The position numbers were made by a program, and so were the translations under genes. A DNA stretch of 62,075 bases, from positions 1-62,075 of the forward strand of contig JAPOSW010000057.1 of NCBI GenBank assembly GCA_026709505.1. Reading direction: 5' to 3'. The DNA is from Gammaproteobacteria bacterium. GTDB lineage: Bacteria; Pseudomonadota; Gammaproteobacteria; Arenicellales; Poriferihabitantaceae. The notes below the pieces were generated by a model, which was not told the origin of the DNA, did no database searches, and was given only the letters and a program-made list of their open reading frames with translations. This document shows, in pieces, positions 17,621-27,447 of this stretch; position 1 is the stretch's first letter, and each line of letters begins with the position of its first letter.

Positions 17621-18991
17621 ATGGATCGACTTAACCTTAGAACCCTGTCGCAAAAGATTCAAAGTCGGGAAATCAAGGCTGCATCCCTGATATCGGATGC
17701 CCTTGATCACGCCAGACAGAGCCAATGCTTATTCACGGGCATTGATGGAAAAGTGCTGGATGATGCTGAAATCATTGATCGCCAGCTTGACTCCGGCAAA
17801 TCCTTGCCGCTTCTTTCGGGAATACCCATTGCTCTCAAGGATCTGTTTGACATACAGGGCCAGCTGACTCTTGCCGGTTCCATTGTTCTCAAGCACTATG
17901 CCAAACCTGCTTCATCAGATTGTGAGGTCTTGAAACCCCTCCGCAAGTCTGGCCTGCTGTTTCTCGGGCGTACCAACATGAGCGAGTTTGCTTTCTCCGG
18001 TCTGGGGATCAATCCGCACTATGGAACTCCCCAGAGTATTTGGGATCGGTCAGAGGGGCGGATACCGGGAGGATCCTCTTCCGGCAGCGCGGTCAGCGTT
18101 GCGGAAGGTATTACCCCCGTTTCAATGGGCACGGATACTGCCGGTTCCTGCCGAATCCCGGCTGCCTTCAATTCTGTAGTTGGCGTCAAGCCCAGTTATG
18201 GCCGGTTTTCATTGAAGGGCGTCTTTCCCTTGTCACATTCGTCAGATGCACCCGGTCCAATTGGCATGGATGTCGATAGTTGCTACATCGTTGATCAGAT
18301 TATCAGTGGCGATTGGGATGGGCATGGTGAAATCCCGGCCATCAGATCAGCCAAAATTAGTGAACTGCGGCTGATGATTCCAGATGCGGCTGTATTCGAT
18401 GATCTCGATCCTGAAGTCGAGAACTGTTTTGATCGTGCAGTACAGGCTCTGAGAGATGCCGGCGCAAGCATCCATCGATATCCCGCTTCGGTGATTGACG
18501 AGTGTGTTGATTTATTCCTGAATCGCGCAATTGCCGGTTATGAAGCCTACGTCCTGCATAGGGACATGATGCAAAGTCATGCTGATGAATACGACCAATC
18601 GGTTCTTTCTCGAATATCTTCCTATCAGGAAGTCACGGATTCTGAACAGCAGGCACGGTATGCTGCCAAACGCAAGCTTGCTCAGGGTTTTCATGACCTC
18701 ATGCGCCAAGGCAAATTCGATGCCATGATTAGCCCGACCGTAAGCTGCATTCCGCCTATGATCGCGCATGCTTCAGAGCAGTCACGCACCAGGTCGGTCA
18801 ATCTTCGGTGTTTGCGGAATACAGCCATTGCCAATAACTTTGATGGGTGTTCAATGAGCTTACCTAGCCACGATTACGGAACTGCCCCGACCGGATTGAT
18901 GATTTCTTCCATCAATGGCGATGATGCCCGGCTGTACCAAATTGGCTTTGCAGTTGAAAGCACATTGAATCAGGCCCGGGCTAACGCCTAA
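17621..18991 (+). CDS. Amidase-signature family hydrolase
   Basis: A 456-residue amidase using the Ser-cisSer-Lys triad. Lys73 is in GIPIALKDLFD, the cis-Ser (152) is in PGGSSSGSAVSV, and the nucleophile Ser176 is in TDTAGSCRIPA. These spacings match the family. The ATG at 17621 is preferred over the adjacent TTG at 17618. Family members include GatA, aryl-acylamidases and allophanate hydrolase. No gatB or gatC is adjacent, so a catabolic amidase is more likely than the tRNA-dependent amidotransferase. It ends 31 bases before glnE. Confidence 0.88.
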   Translation: MDRLNLRTLSQKIQSREIKAASLISDALDHARQSQCLFTGIDGKVLDDAEIIDRQLDSGKSLPLLSGIPIALKDLFDIQGQLTLAGSIVLKHYAKPASSDCEVLKPLRKSGLLFLGRTNMSEFAFSGLGINPHYGTPQSIWDRSEGRIPGGSSSGSAVSVAEGITPVSMGTDTAGSCRIPAAFNSVVGVKPSYGRFSLKGVFPLSHSSDAPGPIGMDVDSCYIVDQIISGDWDGHGEIPAIRSAKISELRLMIPDAAVFDDLDPEVENCFDRAVQALRDAGASIHRYPASVIDECVDLFLNRAIAGYEAYVLHRDMMQSHADEYDQSVLSRISSYQEVTDSEQQARYAAKRKLAQGFHDLMRQGKFDAMISPTVSCIPPMIAHASEQSRTRSVNLRCLRNTAIANNFDGCSMSLPSHDYGTAPTGLMISSINGDDARLYQIGFAVESTLNQARANA

Positions 18992-19022
18992 TGGAATACA
19001 CGATGAGACTCAAAAATACCCG

Positions 19023-21815
19023 ATGCCAGCCATGATTGACACAAGCGCCGAATTACCCACCCCTCTGGCTGAACGAGTAGAGCGGTTTCTATCGCACAAC
19101 CCTGTTGAACTCAACGATTCAGCGAGGTGGGTAATTGGCATGAGCGATTTTGCAGCCAAAGTAGCTCAGAGTCAGAAAGACTGGTTCACTTCTGCGATAA
19201 ATGACGGCAGTCTGGATGAGCATCCCGCGCACTGGGGCCTCTCAGACGAGGCCTCTCAATTACTCGCTGGGGTCGAAAACATGGACGACCTCAAGCAAAT
19301 TCTGAGGAAATTGCGAGATCGAAGACAATGCTGGGCAATCTGGCGTCATATTCTGGGCCTGGCTTCTTTCGAGGAGACCACGACCTCGGCAACTCTGATG
19401 GCGGAAATTCTGATTGATGCTGCCCTGGAGATTGTTGAAAACAGGGAGCGCAAGCGTCAGGGCGTGCCGATTGGAGAGAAGTCGGGTGAAGAGCAGCGCA
19501 TGGTTGTCTTCGGCCTGGGGAAACTGGGAGGCCAGGAGCTGAACCTGTCTTCTGATGTCGATCTCATTTTTGCATTTTCCGGGCCGGGCAAGACCTCATC
19601 AGGCCAGAACAGCCAGAATTTCTTTATTCGAGTCGGACAGCGCCTTATCGATGCATTGCACACGGTAACCCGGGACGGGTTTGTCTTTCGTGTAGACATG
19701 AGGCTCCGGGCCTATGGAACCAGTGGGGCTTTGGCCATGCATTTTCCGGCCATGCGCAGGTATCTCGAAACCGAAGGCCGGGACTGGGAGCGCTACGCAT
19801 ATATCAAGGCCAGGCCCATTGCCGGTGACATCGAGGCAGGTCGGGAATTCCTGGAATCAGTGCAGCCATTCGTATACCGCAAATACATGGATTTCGGTTC
19901 GGTCGAGTCGATGCGCGATATCAAGGCGCTTCAAGACAACCGGCGGGATGCCGATGACATCAAGCTCGGGGTAGGGGGGATACGCGATGCAGAGTTTTCG
20001 GTTCAGGTTCAGCAGCTGATTCGCGCTGGCCGCCAACCGTCATTGCGGGTGCCTGCATTTCTGGATGCGCTGGCGGAACTGGGAAAGCTCGAATTATTCG
20101 ACGAAGAAACCGTTGAGCAGCTGGAGGCAGCCTACCGGTTTTTCAGGCATTCCGAACATACTGTTCAGGCAGAAGCAGATCGACAGACGCAACGCTTGCC
20201 GGCCAATGACATCGGTCGGCTGAGACTGTCGCTGTCTCACGGCTACAGCAGCTATGAGCAGTACATGGCAGAACTGGGGCGGCATCGCTCCAATGTCGAG
20301 GTCGTATTTGATCAATTGTTGGTAATCGATGAGCCGGAAGTGAGTGAAAATCTCTGGGAGAGCCGTTGCAGTTCCGAGGTCTTCCAAAAAGCAGGGTTTG
20401 AGAATCCCGAAAAAATCTCGCAGGAACTGGAGCATCTGGCAACTGCAAGGGATCGTCAATCCGTCAGTGATTCAGCACGCAGGCGCCTGAATGAGCTGAT
20501 GCCCAGGTTCCTGGATGCAGTCGCCCGCAGCGCGGAACCTGACCATAAGATTGCCAACCTGATCCCGATCCTTCGCGATGTTCTTGGTCGATCAACCTAT
20601 CTGGCATTCCTGCGGGATAACCCCTCCGCCATGGAACGTTTAATTCGTCTGGCCGGAAACAGCAAATGGCTGGCTGAGCAATTTCGGATGCGTCCCATGT
20701 TCATGGATATGCTGCATGACTCATCTATTTCCATTCTGGCCAATCCGCCCCCCGAGCGACAGGAGCTGATTGAAGCTCTGGGGGATCGGCTGAAACCCGA
20801 CTTCGGTGAAGAAGCCATTCTGGATGAATTGCGGGAGTTCAAGGAACGACATGTATTTCATGTCGTGCTTGGCCAGTCCCTAGGCGTGCTCCCATTGATG
20901 CTGGCCAGTGACTACCTGACTTTCCTGGCTGAAGCCATGCTGGAACATGCCCTGAAAATATCCTGGCAAAGCTTGCACGCTCGCTATACGGAAGAGTTGT
21001 CCAAATCCAGGGATGCCTTTGCCGTAGTGGGCTATGGAAAGCTTGGGGGCATTGAACTCTCTCCGGAATCCGATCTGGACTTGGTGTTTGTTCATGACAT
21101 GCCGAATGAGGCTGTTCCATTTATTCATCGTCTGGTTCGCAGGCTGATGAGCATTTTGACTTCGCGGACCTATTTTGGCGCCCTGTACGAGATCGACATG
21201 CGTCTTCGACCCTCGGGCAAGGCCGGTCCCATGGTCACCAGCCTGTCGGGTTTTCAGCACTATCAAAATCAGGAAGCGGAGGTATGGGAGCACCAGTCTC
21301 TGGTCAGGGCTCGGGCGGTGGCGGGTGATGCCGAGCTGTGCGAGCAATTCGAAGAAGTCCGCAGGACCATCCTCTGCAAGGAGCGGGACAGGGGCTTCTT
21401 GCGCCAGGAAATCCTGAAAATGCGCAACCGCATGACGGATCATCATGATGCAGACGAGGATATCAAACTGGGCGTTGGCGGTGTCGTTGATATTGAATTC
21501 ATGGTTCAGTTCATCGTGCTGGCTTTTGCGAATCAGCATCCGGAGTTGACTACTTACTCCGACAATATTCGCATTCTTGAGATTGCAGGTGATTGCGAAG
21601 TTCTGGATCGGGATGATGCGGATCAACTGACATGGGCCTATACTGCACTCAGGGCCCAAATGCATCAACACATGATGGACATGACGCATCTGGATGAAGA
21701 CCTCATGAAGTCGTACCGGGAAACCGTCAATTGTATCTGGGAGCAGCTGTTTGACAGTCCGCGCATCGGCAAGCGGGATAAATCACCCAGCAAGGGAGAA
21801 AGCAGCTCACACTGA
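19023..21815 (+). CDS. glnE: Bifunctional glutamine synthetase adenylyltransferase/deadenylylase
   Basis: A 930-residue enzyme that adds AMP to glutamine synthetase and removes it under control of PII protein and glutamine. It has two nucleotidyltransferase halves: the N-terminal one with GLGKLGGQELNLSSDVDLIF near residues 160-180 (deadenylylation) and the C-terminal one with GYGKLGGIELSPESDLDLVF near 670-690 (adenylylation). Both keep the Asp-x-Asp. KLGVGGIRDAEF and KLGVGGVVDIEF follow each half. The length is typical of proteobacterial GlnE. Confidence 0.97.
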   Translation: MPAMIDTSAELPTPLAERVERFLSHNPVELNDSARWVIGMSDFAAKVAQSQKDWFTSAINDGSLDEHPAHWGLSDEASQLLAGVENMDDLKQILRKLRDRRQCWAIWRHILGLASFEETTTSATLMAEILIDAALEIVENRERKRQGVPIGEKSGEEQRMVVFGLGKLGGQELNLSSDVDLIFAFSGPGKTSSGQNSQNFFIRVGQRLIDALHTVTRDGFVFRVDMRLRAYGTSGALAMHFPAMRRYLETEGRDWERYAYIKARPIAGDIEAGREFLESVQPFVYRKYMDFGSVESMRDIKALQDNRRDADDIKLGVGGIRDAEFSVQVQQLIRAGRQPSLRVPAFLDALAELGKLELFDEETVEQLEAAYRFFRHSEHTVQAEADRQTQRLPANDIGRLRLSLSHGYSSYEQYMAELGRHRSNVEVVFDQLLVIDEPEVSENLWESRCSSEVFQKAGFENPEKISQELEHLATARDRQSVSDSARRRLNELMPRFLDAVARSAEPDHKIANLIPILRDVLGRSTYLAFLRDNPSAMERLIRLAGNSKWLAEQFRMRPMFMDMLHDSSISILANPPPERQELIEALGDRLKPDFGEEAILDELREFKERHVFHVVLGQSLGVLPLMLASDYLTFLAEAMLEHALKISWQSLHARYTEELSKSRDAFAVVGYGKLGGIELSPESDLDLVFVHDMPNEAVPFIHRLVRRLMSILTSRTYFGALYEIDMRLRPSGKAGPMVTSLSGFQHYQNQEAEVWEHQSLVRARAVAGDAELCEQFEEVRRTILCKERDRGFLRQEILKMRNRMTDHHDADEDIKLGVGGVVDIEFMVQFIVLAFANQHPELTTYSDNIRILEIAGDCEVLDRDDADQLTWAYTALRAQMHQHMMDMTHLDEDLMKSYRETVNCIWEQLFDSPRIGKRDKSPSKGESSSH

Positions 21816-21816
21816 A

Positions 21817-22827
21817 TTAATTCGCTTGAGCTGACGATACAGGCTCGGAATATGCCCTCATAATCTCCTCAAGAACATCTTTGGATCTTGGCATGAATCG
21901 TTCGATCATGCGTGGTGCATCAGAAGATGTTGGGTCTGCCCGGTGCAGTCTCTGGCGGCTCATCAGCAAGTGGTGATATCCTGCTTCAGTCGCAATTTCC
22001 AGACTCCGGTCATTGATATCTCGACTGCCGCCGAATGGAACGGAAAACACGTTCTCAAGACAACACCTGGAACATTCCGAGAGCCACAGGCGGGGCTCAA
22101 TGATCTCATGAGCTTGCTGTTCATCAGTCAAGGATGACAGTACATAATGCGTGGCACCATGGTTAACCACGGATAATATCTTGTGGGACCTTGTACAAGA
22201 CTTGAGGTCTTTCGAATCCAGATAAGCCGAGTCTTGCGGTATCCTTATCCCATGATCGTTGAAATACTCATTCAAGCGTTCATCAATCAAGGCACTATTG
22301 TTTGCCGGGTGTTTGCTGAATCGATAGAATGTCCCCTTTGTCATCGGTAGACTGCAAGTGGTCATAAAGTCTTCTGTCAGATCATGCTTGATAAGGAACC
22401 GGACTTTGTCCCGCCAATTGATCTGACCTTGCAAGACAGATGAGTTTACACATAACGAGGCAGGTATCTGTGCGCCTTCAAGAATTGGCAGGGCATTTGT
22501 CAAAACATTCCTGTACCCATCATCGAATGTGATCGCGGCGAGGCCTGCCGGATCTTCCGCAGATGCGAATTCGGCCATTGAAACAAACTGGAAGACTTCA
22601 CATAGTTCGCTTATGTGTTTTTCAAACATGTTCGGCGTCACGTTGTGAATGCGATGCTCAGACAGAGCGGTATCGTCAGATATGGAGTGATACAGAAGCA
22701 CCAGCCCATGTGATTTGGACAGGTCTCTTAGCTTGTTCTGGTGCTGGTTATACATGATGGCATAGGCCGACACTGACTGTTTAGGGGGAATCCCGATCTC
22801 GAAAACAGAAGGAGCATCCAAATCCAA
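21817..22827 (-). CDS. Polysaccharide deacetylase (NodB-homology) family protein
   Basis: A 336-residue protein starting a NodB-like domain with GLVLLYHSIS and continuing with AAITFDDGYRNVL near residue 117, whose Asp-Asp pair supplies the catalytic base and a metal ligand. Such enzymes remove N- or O-acetyl groups from cell-surface glycans. No clear signal peptide is visible, and an internal start at MYNQHQ near residue 25 is possible. It is convergent with glnE, with stops one base apart. Glycosyltransferase genes occur 25 kb away but no direct link is shown. Confidence 0.82.
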   Translation of the reverse strand: MDLDAPSVFEIGIPPKQSVSAYAIMYNQHQNKLRDLSKSHGLVLLYHSISDDTALSEHRIHNVTPNMFEKHISELCEVFQFVSMAEFASAEDPAGLAAITFDDGYRNVLTNALPILEGAQIPASLCVNSSVLQGQINWRDKVRFLIKHDLTEDFMTTCSLPMTKGTFYRFSKHPANNSALIDERLNEYFNDHGIRIPQDSAYLDSKDLKSCTRSHKILSVVNHGATHYVLSSLTDEQQAHEIIEPRLWLSECSRCCLENVFSVPFGGSRDINDRSLEIATEAGYHHLLMSRQRLHRADPTSSDAPRMIERFMPRSKDVLEEIMRAYSEPVSSAQAN

Positions 22828-23160
22828 TGATACAACATGCTTCCTGCCCGATCAGCATGGTGAATCATCGTAGTGGGGCAGGGTGGACCATACCGCCATA
22901 ATCCATGAATGGAAAATAGGAAGGTACTCCCAATGTCCTGTGTGGTGTGGTTTTCGAGGGGCTAGCGTTTCACCCAGTGGATGATTCCGGATCCCGAGTT
23001 GAAAACCACAGTACATAACGCCTTGTGCCTAATTCAGATCACCCTGTTCAAGGATTATGGTACCGTGCAGTGTTTGAAAAGCGCATGGCATTGCTATATA
23101 TTCGGTTAAGCGAACCATGATGATATCGGACGAAGAACCGGCCTGTAAAAACTTGATAAA
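22828..23160. other. Intergenic with a distant inverted repeat
   Basis: No gene is seen. TGTGGTTTTC at 22946-22955 and GAAAACCACA at 23001-23010 are perfect inverted repeats 45 bases apart, of unknown role. Confidence 0.4.
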
Positions 23161-24378
23161 ATGGTTGAACCCCAAGCAGAACTGAAGGATTTATTTCGCC
23201 CGGGAACAGGTGTAGAACCTCCTTATTTGGCAGGACGTCTGGAAGAGCAGGCTTTCTTCAATGACCGGATAGAAAAGCTTGTTGAAGGGCAACACATAGT
23301 CAGTGACATGATTGTCTATGGCCCTCGCGGCAATGGCAAGACCGCGATGCTGCGCTATTTGCAGAAGAGGACCGACGACAGGCTGGAGACCCTGTGGGTT
23401 ACGCCCTCGGAATTTGATGATACAGGCCAACTGGTCGAGCTGATCGCTGGCAATGATCTGGGCCTGTTGAAAAGGTTGGGAAAAATTATCCAGCACTTGC
23501 TTGGCAACTTGTCCGCTTCAGCCAGCTTAGGGCCGGCTCAAGTGAAAACAACCCTGGGCCAACCCGGGGAAATGATTGCGCTTAAAGACCTGTTAAGGGA
23601 GAAGTGTGAAAGGAAGCCATTTATCATGATCATGGATGAAGCACATACGCTGAATCCCGATATTGGCAGGGTATTGTTGAATGTCAGTCAGGAAATCCGC
23701 GGAGAGGACTGCCCGTTCTTTCTGGTGCTGGCTGGCACGCCGAATCTCAGGACAGAACTGCGCCGGGCCAATGCCACCTTCTGGAGTCGAAGCGCAATAT
23801 TCCCGCTGGGACGTCTTTCGAGCGAGGAAGCGCAGGAGGCCCTGACAATACCGTTGGAACGGTATCGGGTCACTTTTGACCCGGAGGCCCTCGAGGAAGT
23901 GTCAAGCCGTGCTCACCGCTACCCCTACTTCATACAGTTATGGGGGGACTGCATTGCCAATCGACTCGTGGCAGACGGTTTGCGGGAGGTAACGATGGAT
24001 ACCGTTAGGGAAGTTGAAAGGGAAGTGATGGTCAAATGCCATGGCATGTATCAGGATCGCTATGATGAGCTACAGGAATTGAATTTGCATTGGCTGGCAG
24101 CTCATGTTGGCCAAGCGTTCAGCGAGACGGGCAGGAAGCATATACCCGGAAAGGAATTCAAGGAGCTGGTTGGAAAGGCATTGCAGGATCAGGGCGTGTC
24201 GGCCACTCATGAATCGGTAATGGATAACATCCGGCAGCTGTCGCATATCGGTTATGTCTGGGAGGTTAACGTTCCGGGCGATATGCAAGGAGAATATCCG
24301 CTGCTGTGCTATGAACCGGGGATTCCGAGTCTGATGCAGTATGTCGGGAGGCAGGTGCTGGACAAGACGAAGGACTAG
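23161..24378 (+). CDS. P-loop ATPase, ORC/AAA-like
   Basis: A 405-residue ATPase. Walker A is GPRGNGKTAML near residues 58-66, Walker B is FIMIMDEAHTL near 155-165, and sensor 1-like FFLVLAGTPNLR follows near 190. The C-terminal half has HRYPYFIQLWGDCIA and ends with a helical, possibly winged-helix part and a GIPSLMQYV segment. The order of motifs mirrors the ATPases at 2-1126, 1391-2686 and 25444-26709 (LAG/SDT, GWPRH, PIPSF), so it looks like a remote member of the same group. The function is unknown. Confidence 0.8.
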   Translation: MVEPQAELKDLFRPGTGVEPPYLAGRLEEQAFFNDRIEKLVEGQHIVSDMIVYGPRGNGKTAMLRYLQKRTDDRLETLWVTPSEFDDTGQLVELIAGNDLGLLKRLGKIIQHLLGNLSASASLGPAQVKTTLGQPGEMIALKDLLREKCERKPFIMIMDEAHTLNPDIGRVLLNVSQEIRGEDCPFFLVLAGTPNLRTELRRANATFWSRSAIFPLGRLSSEEAQEALTIPLERYRVTFDPEALEEVSSRAHRYPYFIQLWGDCIANRLVADGLREVTMDTVREVEREVMVKCHGMYQDRYDELQELNLHWLAAHVGQAFSETGRKHIPGKEFKELVGKALQDQGVSATHESVMDNIRQLSHIGYVWEVNVPGDMQGEYPLLCYEPGIPSLMQYVGRQVLDKTKD

Positions 24379-25206
24379 CCCCATAAACTGTACAGAGATC
24401 AGGAAAGGATTCTGGATTAAAACTCCATATATACCAGTAGGGCAGGAAATTCCGCTCCATACAGACAAAGGTTTAAAAAGTCAAATTTCGAACAAGCCGC
24501 AAGCCAAATCCGCTAGCTAACGAATTGATGATCTACGGTTTTGCCCGTCAGTGCTGATTTTTTCTTTCCGAACGCTGCTGTCCGGTTAACGTCCGGGGAG
24601 CATGAGACAATCCATTGACAATATTCATATAATGAGCTGTTTTGGGGTGTCGGCGACTTCAGCGAAAAATTGCAGGAACCAACGCCCGCAAACAGTATTG
24701 CTGTCGGCCCAGAGAGTTTTTTGAGCAAATCTTTGCACTATTTCACAGAAACTGAAACTGGATACAACACCGTTTGAAAAATGCAGTTCATATGGTTACG
24801 GATCAAGAATACAAAGCCGAGCAGAAACTTGAAAACAACTATTTGATTATAATAAATTATTTAACCAGACACTAGCGATTTCGGAAGATAAGGCTGGCGG
24901 TCTTTAATGGTCTGGATCGGGGATACTGCAGCCAGGATTCTGGACTTGCCTTACCCTGTGCTGGTGATTTTTTTATCCTGATAGGGCTTTCATTGCCGAC
25001 ACGCGATATTTTTCCGGATATGCCGGGATTCGACATAGAGGGGTTTTTGCGCTGCGTGCTCGTTCTGGCGCAACGGGATCATCTTTCCGAATCGAGCATG
25101 TCTTGAGCATAGATTGTATTCCAGTTGAACGAGGCGGCTCCTGTCGGCCAGATTCAGGCAGTCAAGAACCATTCCTGCATTCATTCCCGGTTGTGCAGGG
25201 TAGGTA
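24379..25206. other. Intergenic, AT-rich, no gene supported
   Basis: More than 800 bases with only short unconvincing frames. It adjoins a transposase remnant and may be decayed mobile DNA. Confidence 0.4.
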
Positions 25207-25317
25207 CTAAAGACTGTCCATGTGCTTGACGATGGAGATGGTCAGGCGACGCAGTGTGGCCATGCTCTTGGGTCCGAATCCCTTGCGAATGTGGCACTTG
25301 TCCTCGTCCAGTTTCAT
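25207..25317 (-). mobile_element. Transposase C-terminal remnant
   Basis: The minus strand encodes DEDKCHIRKGFGPKSMATLR followed by RLTISIVKHMDSL and a stop. This resembles the C-terminus of ISAs1/IS4-like DDE transposases (pattern R-R/K-G-GP-N-A-LRR-A). An in-frame stop lies just upstream, so only about 35 residues remain. Confidence 0.45.
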
Positions 25318-25443
25318 TCATCGAGAATGCGGTGCACCGTCTCACTAGATCGGATGGTAGGCAGATGCGGGCGGTGCGGAAGAATTATCCATGATCCTTG
25401 GGATCCTTGTGAGAGAGACATGCATATTTGCATGCTCTGACAT

Positions 25444-26709
25444 CTACTTTGCGAGTTGGTCGGTGTCCAGGCCTCCGCGCCGAATGATGTAGCCTTGAAA
25501 GCTGGGAATCGGACACTTCATGTCATGATTGCCCGGATCTTCCTGCAATGCTCCGCAGTGAATGAGATGCGTTACCAGGTCTTGCGGTGAAAAACCAGCG
25601 GGAAGTTCGCAATCTCCATTCTGATCTTTCTCGCTGAATATTTTGATCTTTTTTCTAACATCATCCTCTTGAAGGATTTCGCCTTCAATTTGTGCTTTGC
25701 CGACCTCGAACATTACGCGGGCAATCAGTTTTCTGGAAAAAGCCATTTCATTACTGAACTGGGAACTGTAATAGCCCTGCCGAAGAACATCGCTCCTTGC
25801 CTGTACTTTCGCCCAATCTGCGATTCTGTTCAGGTTGCCATCAATGCCTAGCTCCAGCACTGCTTCGGCCACGGCCTGTTGTGCCCAGTGCATATGACGG
25901 GGCCAGCCATCGGTGGCCTGGCTCAAGGTGCATAATTCATGAGTGCAATCCCCGATTCTTATGCCAAAACAGTCACAAAATCTGCTCATCAGTTCAGTGC
26001 ATTCATCCTTGGTAAAGCAGCCAAGGTGATGTGCCCGTATTCCATGGGTCAAGCCCAGGGACCGCATGCGTGATTGTGTATCCCCCAATCCGGCTATGAC
26101 AAGTGTCAGAGGCAATGCCGTCTCAGCATCATGAATAGCCTGCAGGAAAAGAGCGGAAGGACTATCCGTTCCGACAGGCAGTCTCTGGGCCTCATCAACA
26201 GCCACAATAACGGGAGTGTGCCATTTTTCCGCCGGAATATATTCTTCCAGGGAAAGAAGGTCCTGAGGTGGCGTGTTTTCAAAAATATTGCCAAGACTGA
26301 CTTCAAAACCGAAGGCGCTGATATTTCCAATTTTTTGAATCCATTTTTCCCCAAACAGGGCAAGTGCATTTAACCAGTTCTCTTTCGGTGCCGAGCCTGC
26401 AAAAGCCAGGGCACGCAGGACGTTCGGCAAGGCCTGTAACAGGTGAATATTCGATATCTTAATGATGCGAGGATACCCTTGCTGATTGGAACGCGTGGCT
26501 AGCTCACTCAAAATGGAACTCTTTCCCGCACCGGGTGCACCTTGAATGATGCGTGTATTTCCAGCAGACGCATTTCCCTTCCGACCACTCAGCTTTGCCG
26601 GAGAAAGAATATTGTCCAGGATATCCTGTCGTCCAATGAAGACTGGGGGCGGTGACTTCTCACCCTGGATAACAAAGTCCTGTAGTGCCTCCCGGCGAAA
26701 TGCATTCAT
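25444..26709 (-). CDS. P-loop AAA-type ATPase, full-length family member
   Basis: A 421-residue protein and the best complete reference for this family in the window. An N-terminal segment with FIGRQDILDNIL precedes Walker A GAPGAGKSS near residues 58-66. Walker B is VIVAVDEAQRL near 175, followed by LVIAGLGDTQSR, ATDGWPRHMHW, and a C-terminal CPIPSFQGYIIRRGG. It is strongly similar to the truncated gene at 2-1126. It is surrounded by transposase debris and an inverted-repeat element, so mobility is plausible. The function is unknown. Confidence 0.87.
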   Translation of the reverse strand: MNAFRREALQDFVIQGEKSPPPVFIGRQDILDNILSPAKLSGRKGNASAGNTRIIQGAPGAGKSSILSELATRSNQQGYPRIIKISNIHLLQALPNVLRALAFAGSAPKENWLNALALFGEKWIQKIGNISAFGFEVSLGNIFENTPPQDLLSLEEYIPAEKWHTPVIVAVDEAQRLPVGTDSPSALFLQAIHDAETALPLTLVIAGLGDTQSRMRSLGLTHGIRAHHLGCFTKDECTELMSRFCDCFGIRIGDCTHELCTLSQATDGWPRHMHWAQQAVAEAVLELGIDGNLNRIADWAKVQARSDVLRQGYYSSQFSNEMAFSRKLIARVMFEVGKAQIEGEILQEDDVRKKIKIFSEKDQNGDCELPAGFSPQDLVTHLIHCGALQEDPGNHDMKCPIPSFQGYIIRRGGLDTDQLAK

Positions 26710-27447
26710 GATGCCTCCTGTTGACCGATAGAACGTTCCACTTCCAATCTCAGGTTTTGTGTTTATTTCGCCCGCAATAACTATTGATGAACATGTAAAG
26801 CAAGGCTTTCTTACGAAGAAAAATATATTATTTCCAATAAGGTTAAATTCGCTGAAAGAGGTCTTTACAATGCATTATAAAGCTTTCATGTGGACACTGT
26901 TGACTCCGGAAGGTTTTCGTGGCGGTTTTCGGGCATTTCTCCCACAACAGGATATCGCTACAGGGACAACATGCCGCCATTCCGGCACTTTTTCCGGGTT
27001 TTCGGCATAGCCCCGGCAATTCCCGCCGATGCCCGCAGGGGCATGGCGGGCGAAAGTCCGGATTGCCGGACCGGGAAACCGGCCTGAACGGCGGATATTC
27101 TGGCACGGCAGGCCTTCATCCGGGTAATCCCAGAATCAACAGTGTCCATATGAAAGATTATAAAGACAATTCAAAATCATTGCCAAAGCTGGTCGGTCAG
27201 TTCTGGACGATGGCAAATATACGATTGACAAGTCGGTTATCCAGACTTGTGACTCGACCACAAATGGATGCCAGAGACAAGGATACGCATCTGCTTGGCA
27301 AATTTCTCGATATCCCTGCCGGGCTTCGAGATCAGAATCTGCCTTGTGTGACGAGAGCAGATACTAAGAATTGTACGTTCGATTCCAGGCAACTTTGGAA
27401 CTTGATATACAATACCAGCCGTTGATGGCCTAGATTGCTGAAACACC
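26710..27447. other. Intergenic holding an inverted-repeat element
   Basis: About 740 bases. The GC-rich centre (26970-27110) contains several small hairpins, for example CCCGCC-ATGCCC with GGGCAT-GGCGGG. It is bounded by long inverted repeats. Confidence 0.5.
26883..27156. mobile_element. MITE-like element, 274 bases, 27-base terminal inverted repeats
   Basis: The left end starts CTTTCATGTGGACACTGTTG and the right end, read on the minus strand, starts CTTTCATATGGACACTGTTG. The 27-base ends differ at three positions. The interior is GC-rich, hairpin-prone and non-coding. No unambiguous target duplication was found, so the exact ends are uncertain. Confidence 0.6.

Noticed and set aside
20880..21689. 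269-codon open frame antisense to glnE
   Set aside because: Shadow of the GlnE C-terminal half; no recognisable motif.
24990..25184. 64-codon minus-strand frame near the transposase tail
   Set aside because: No convincing match to a transposase; probably chance.
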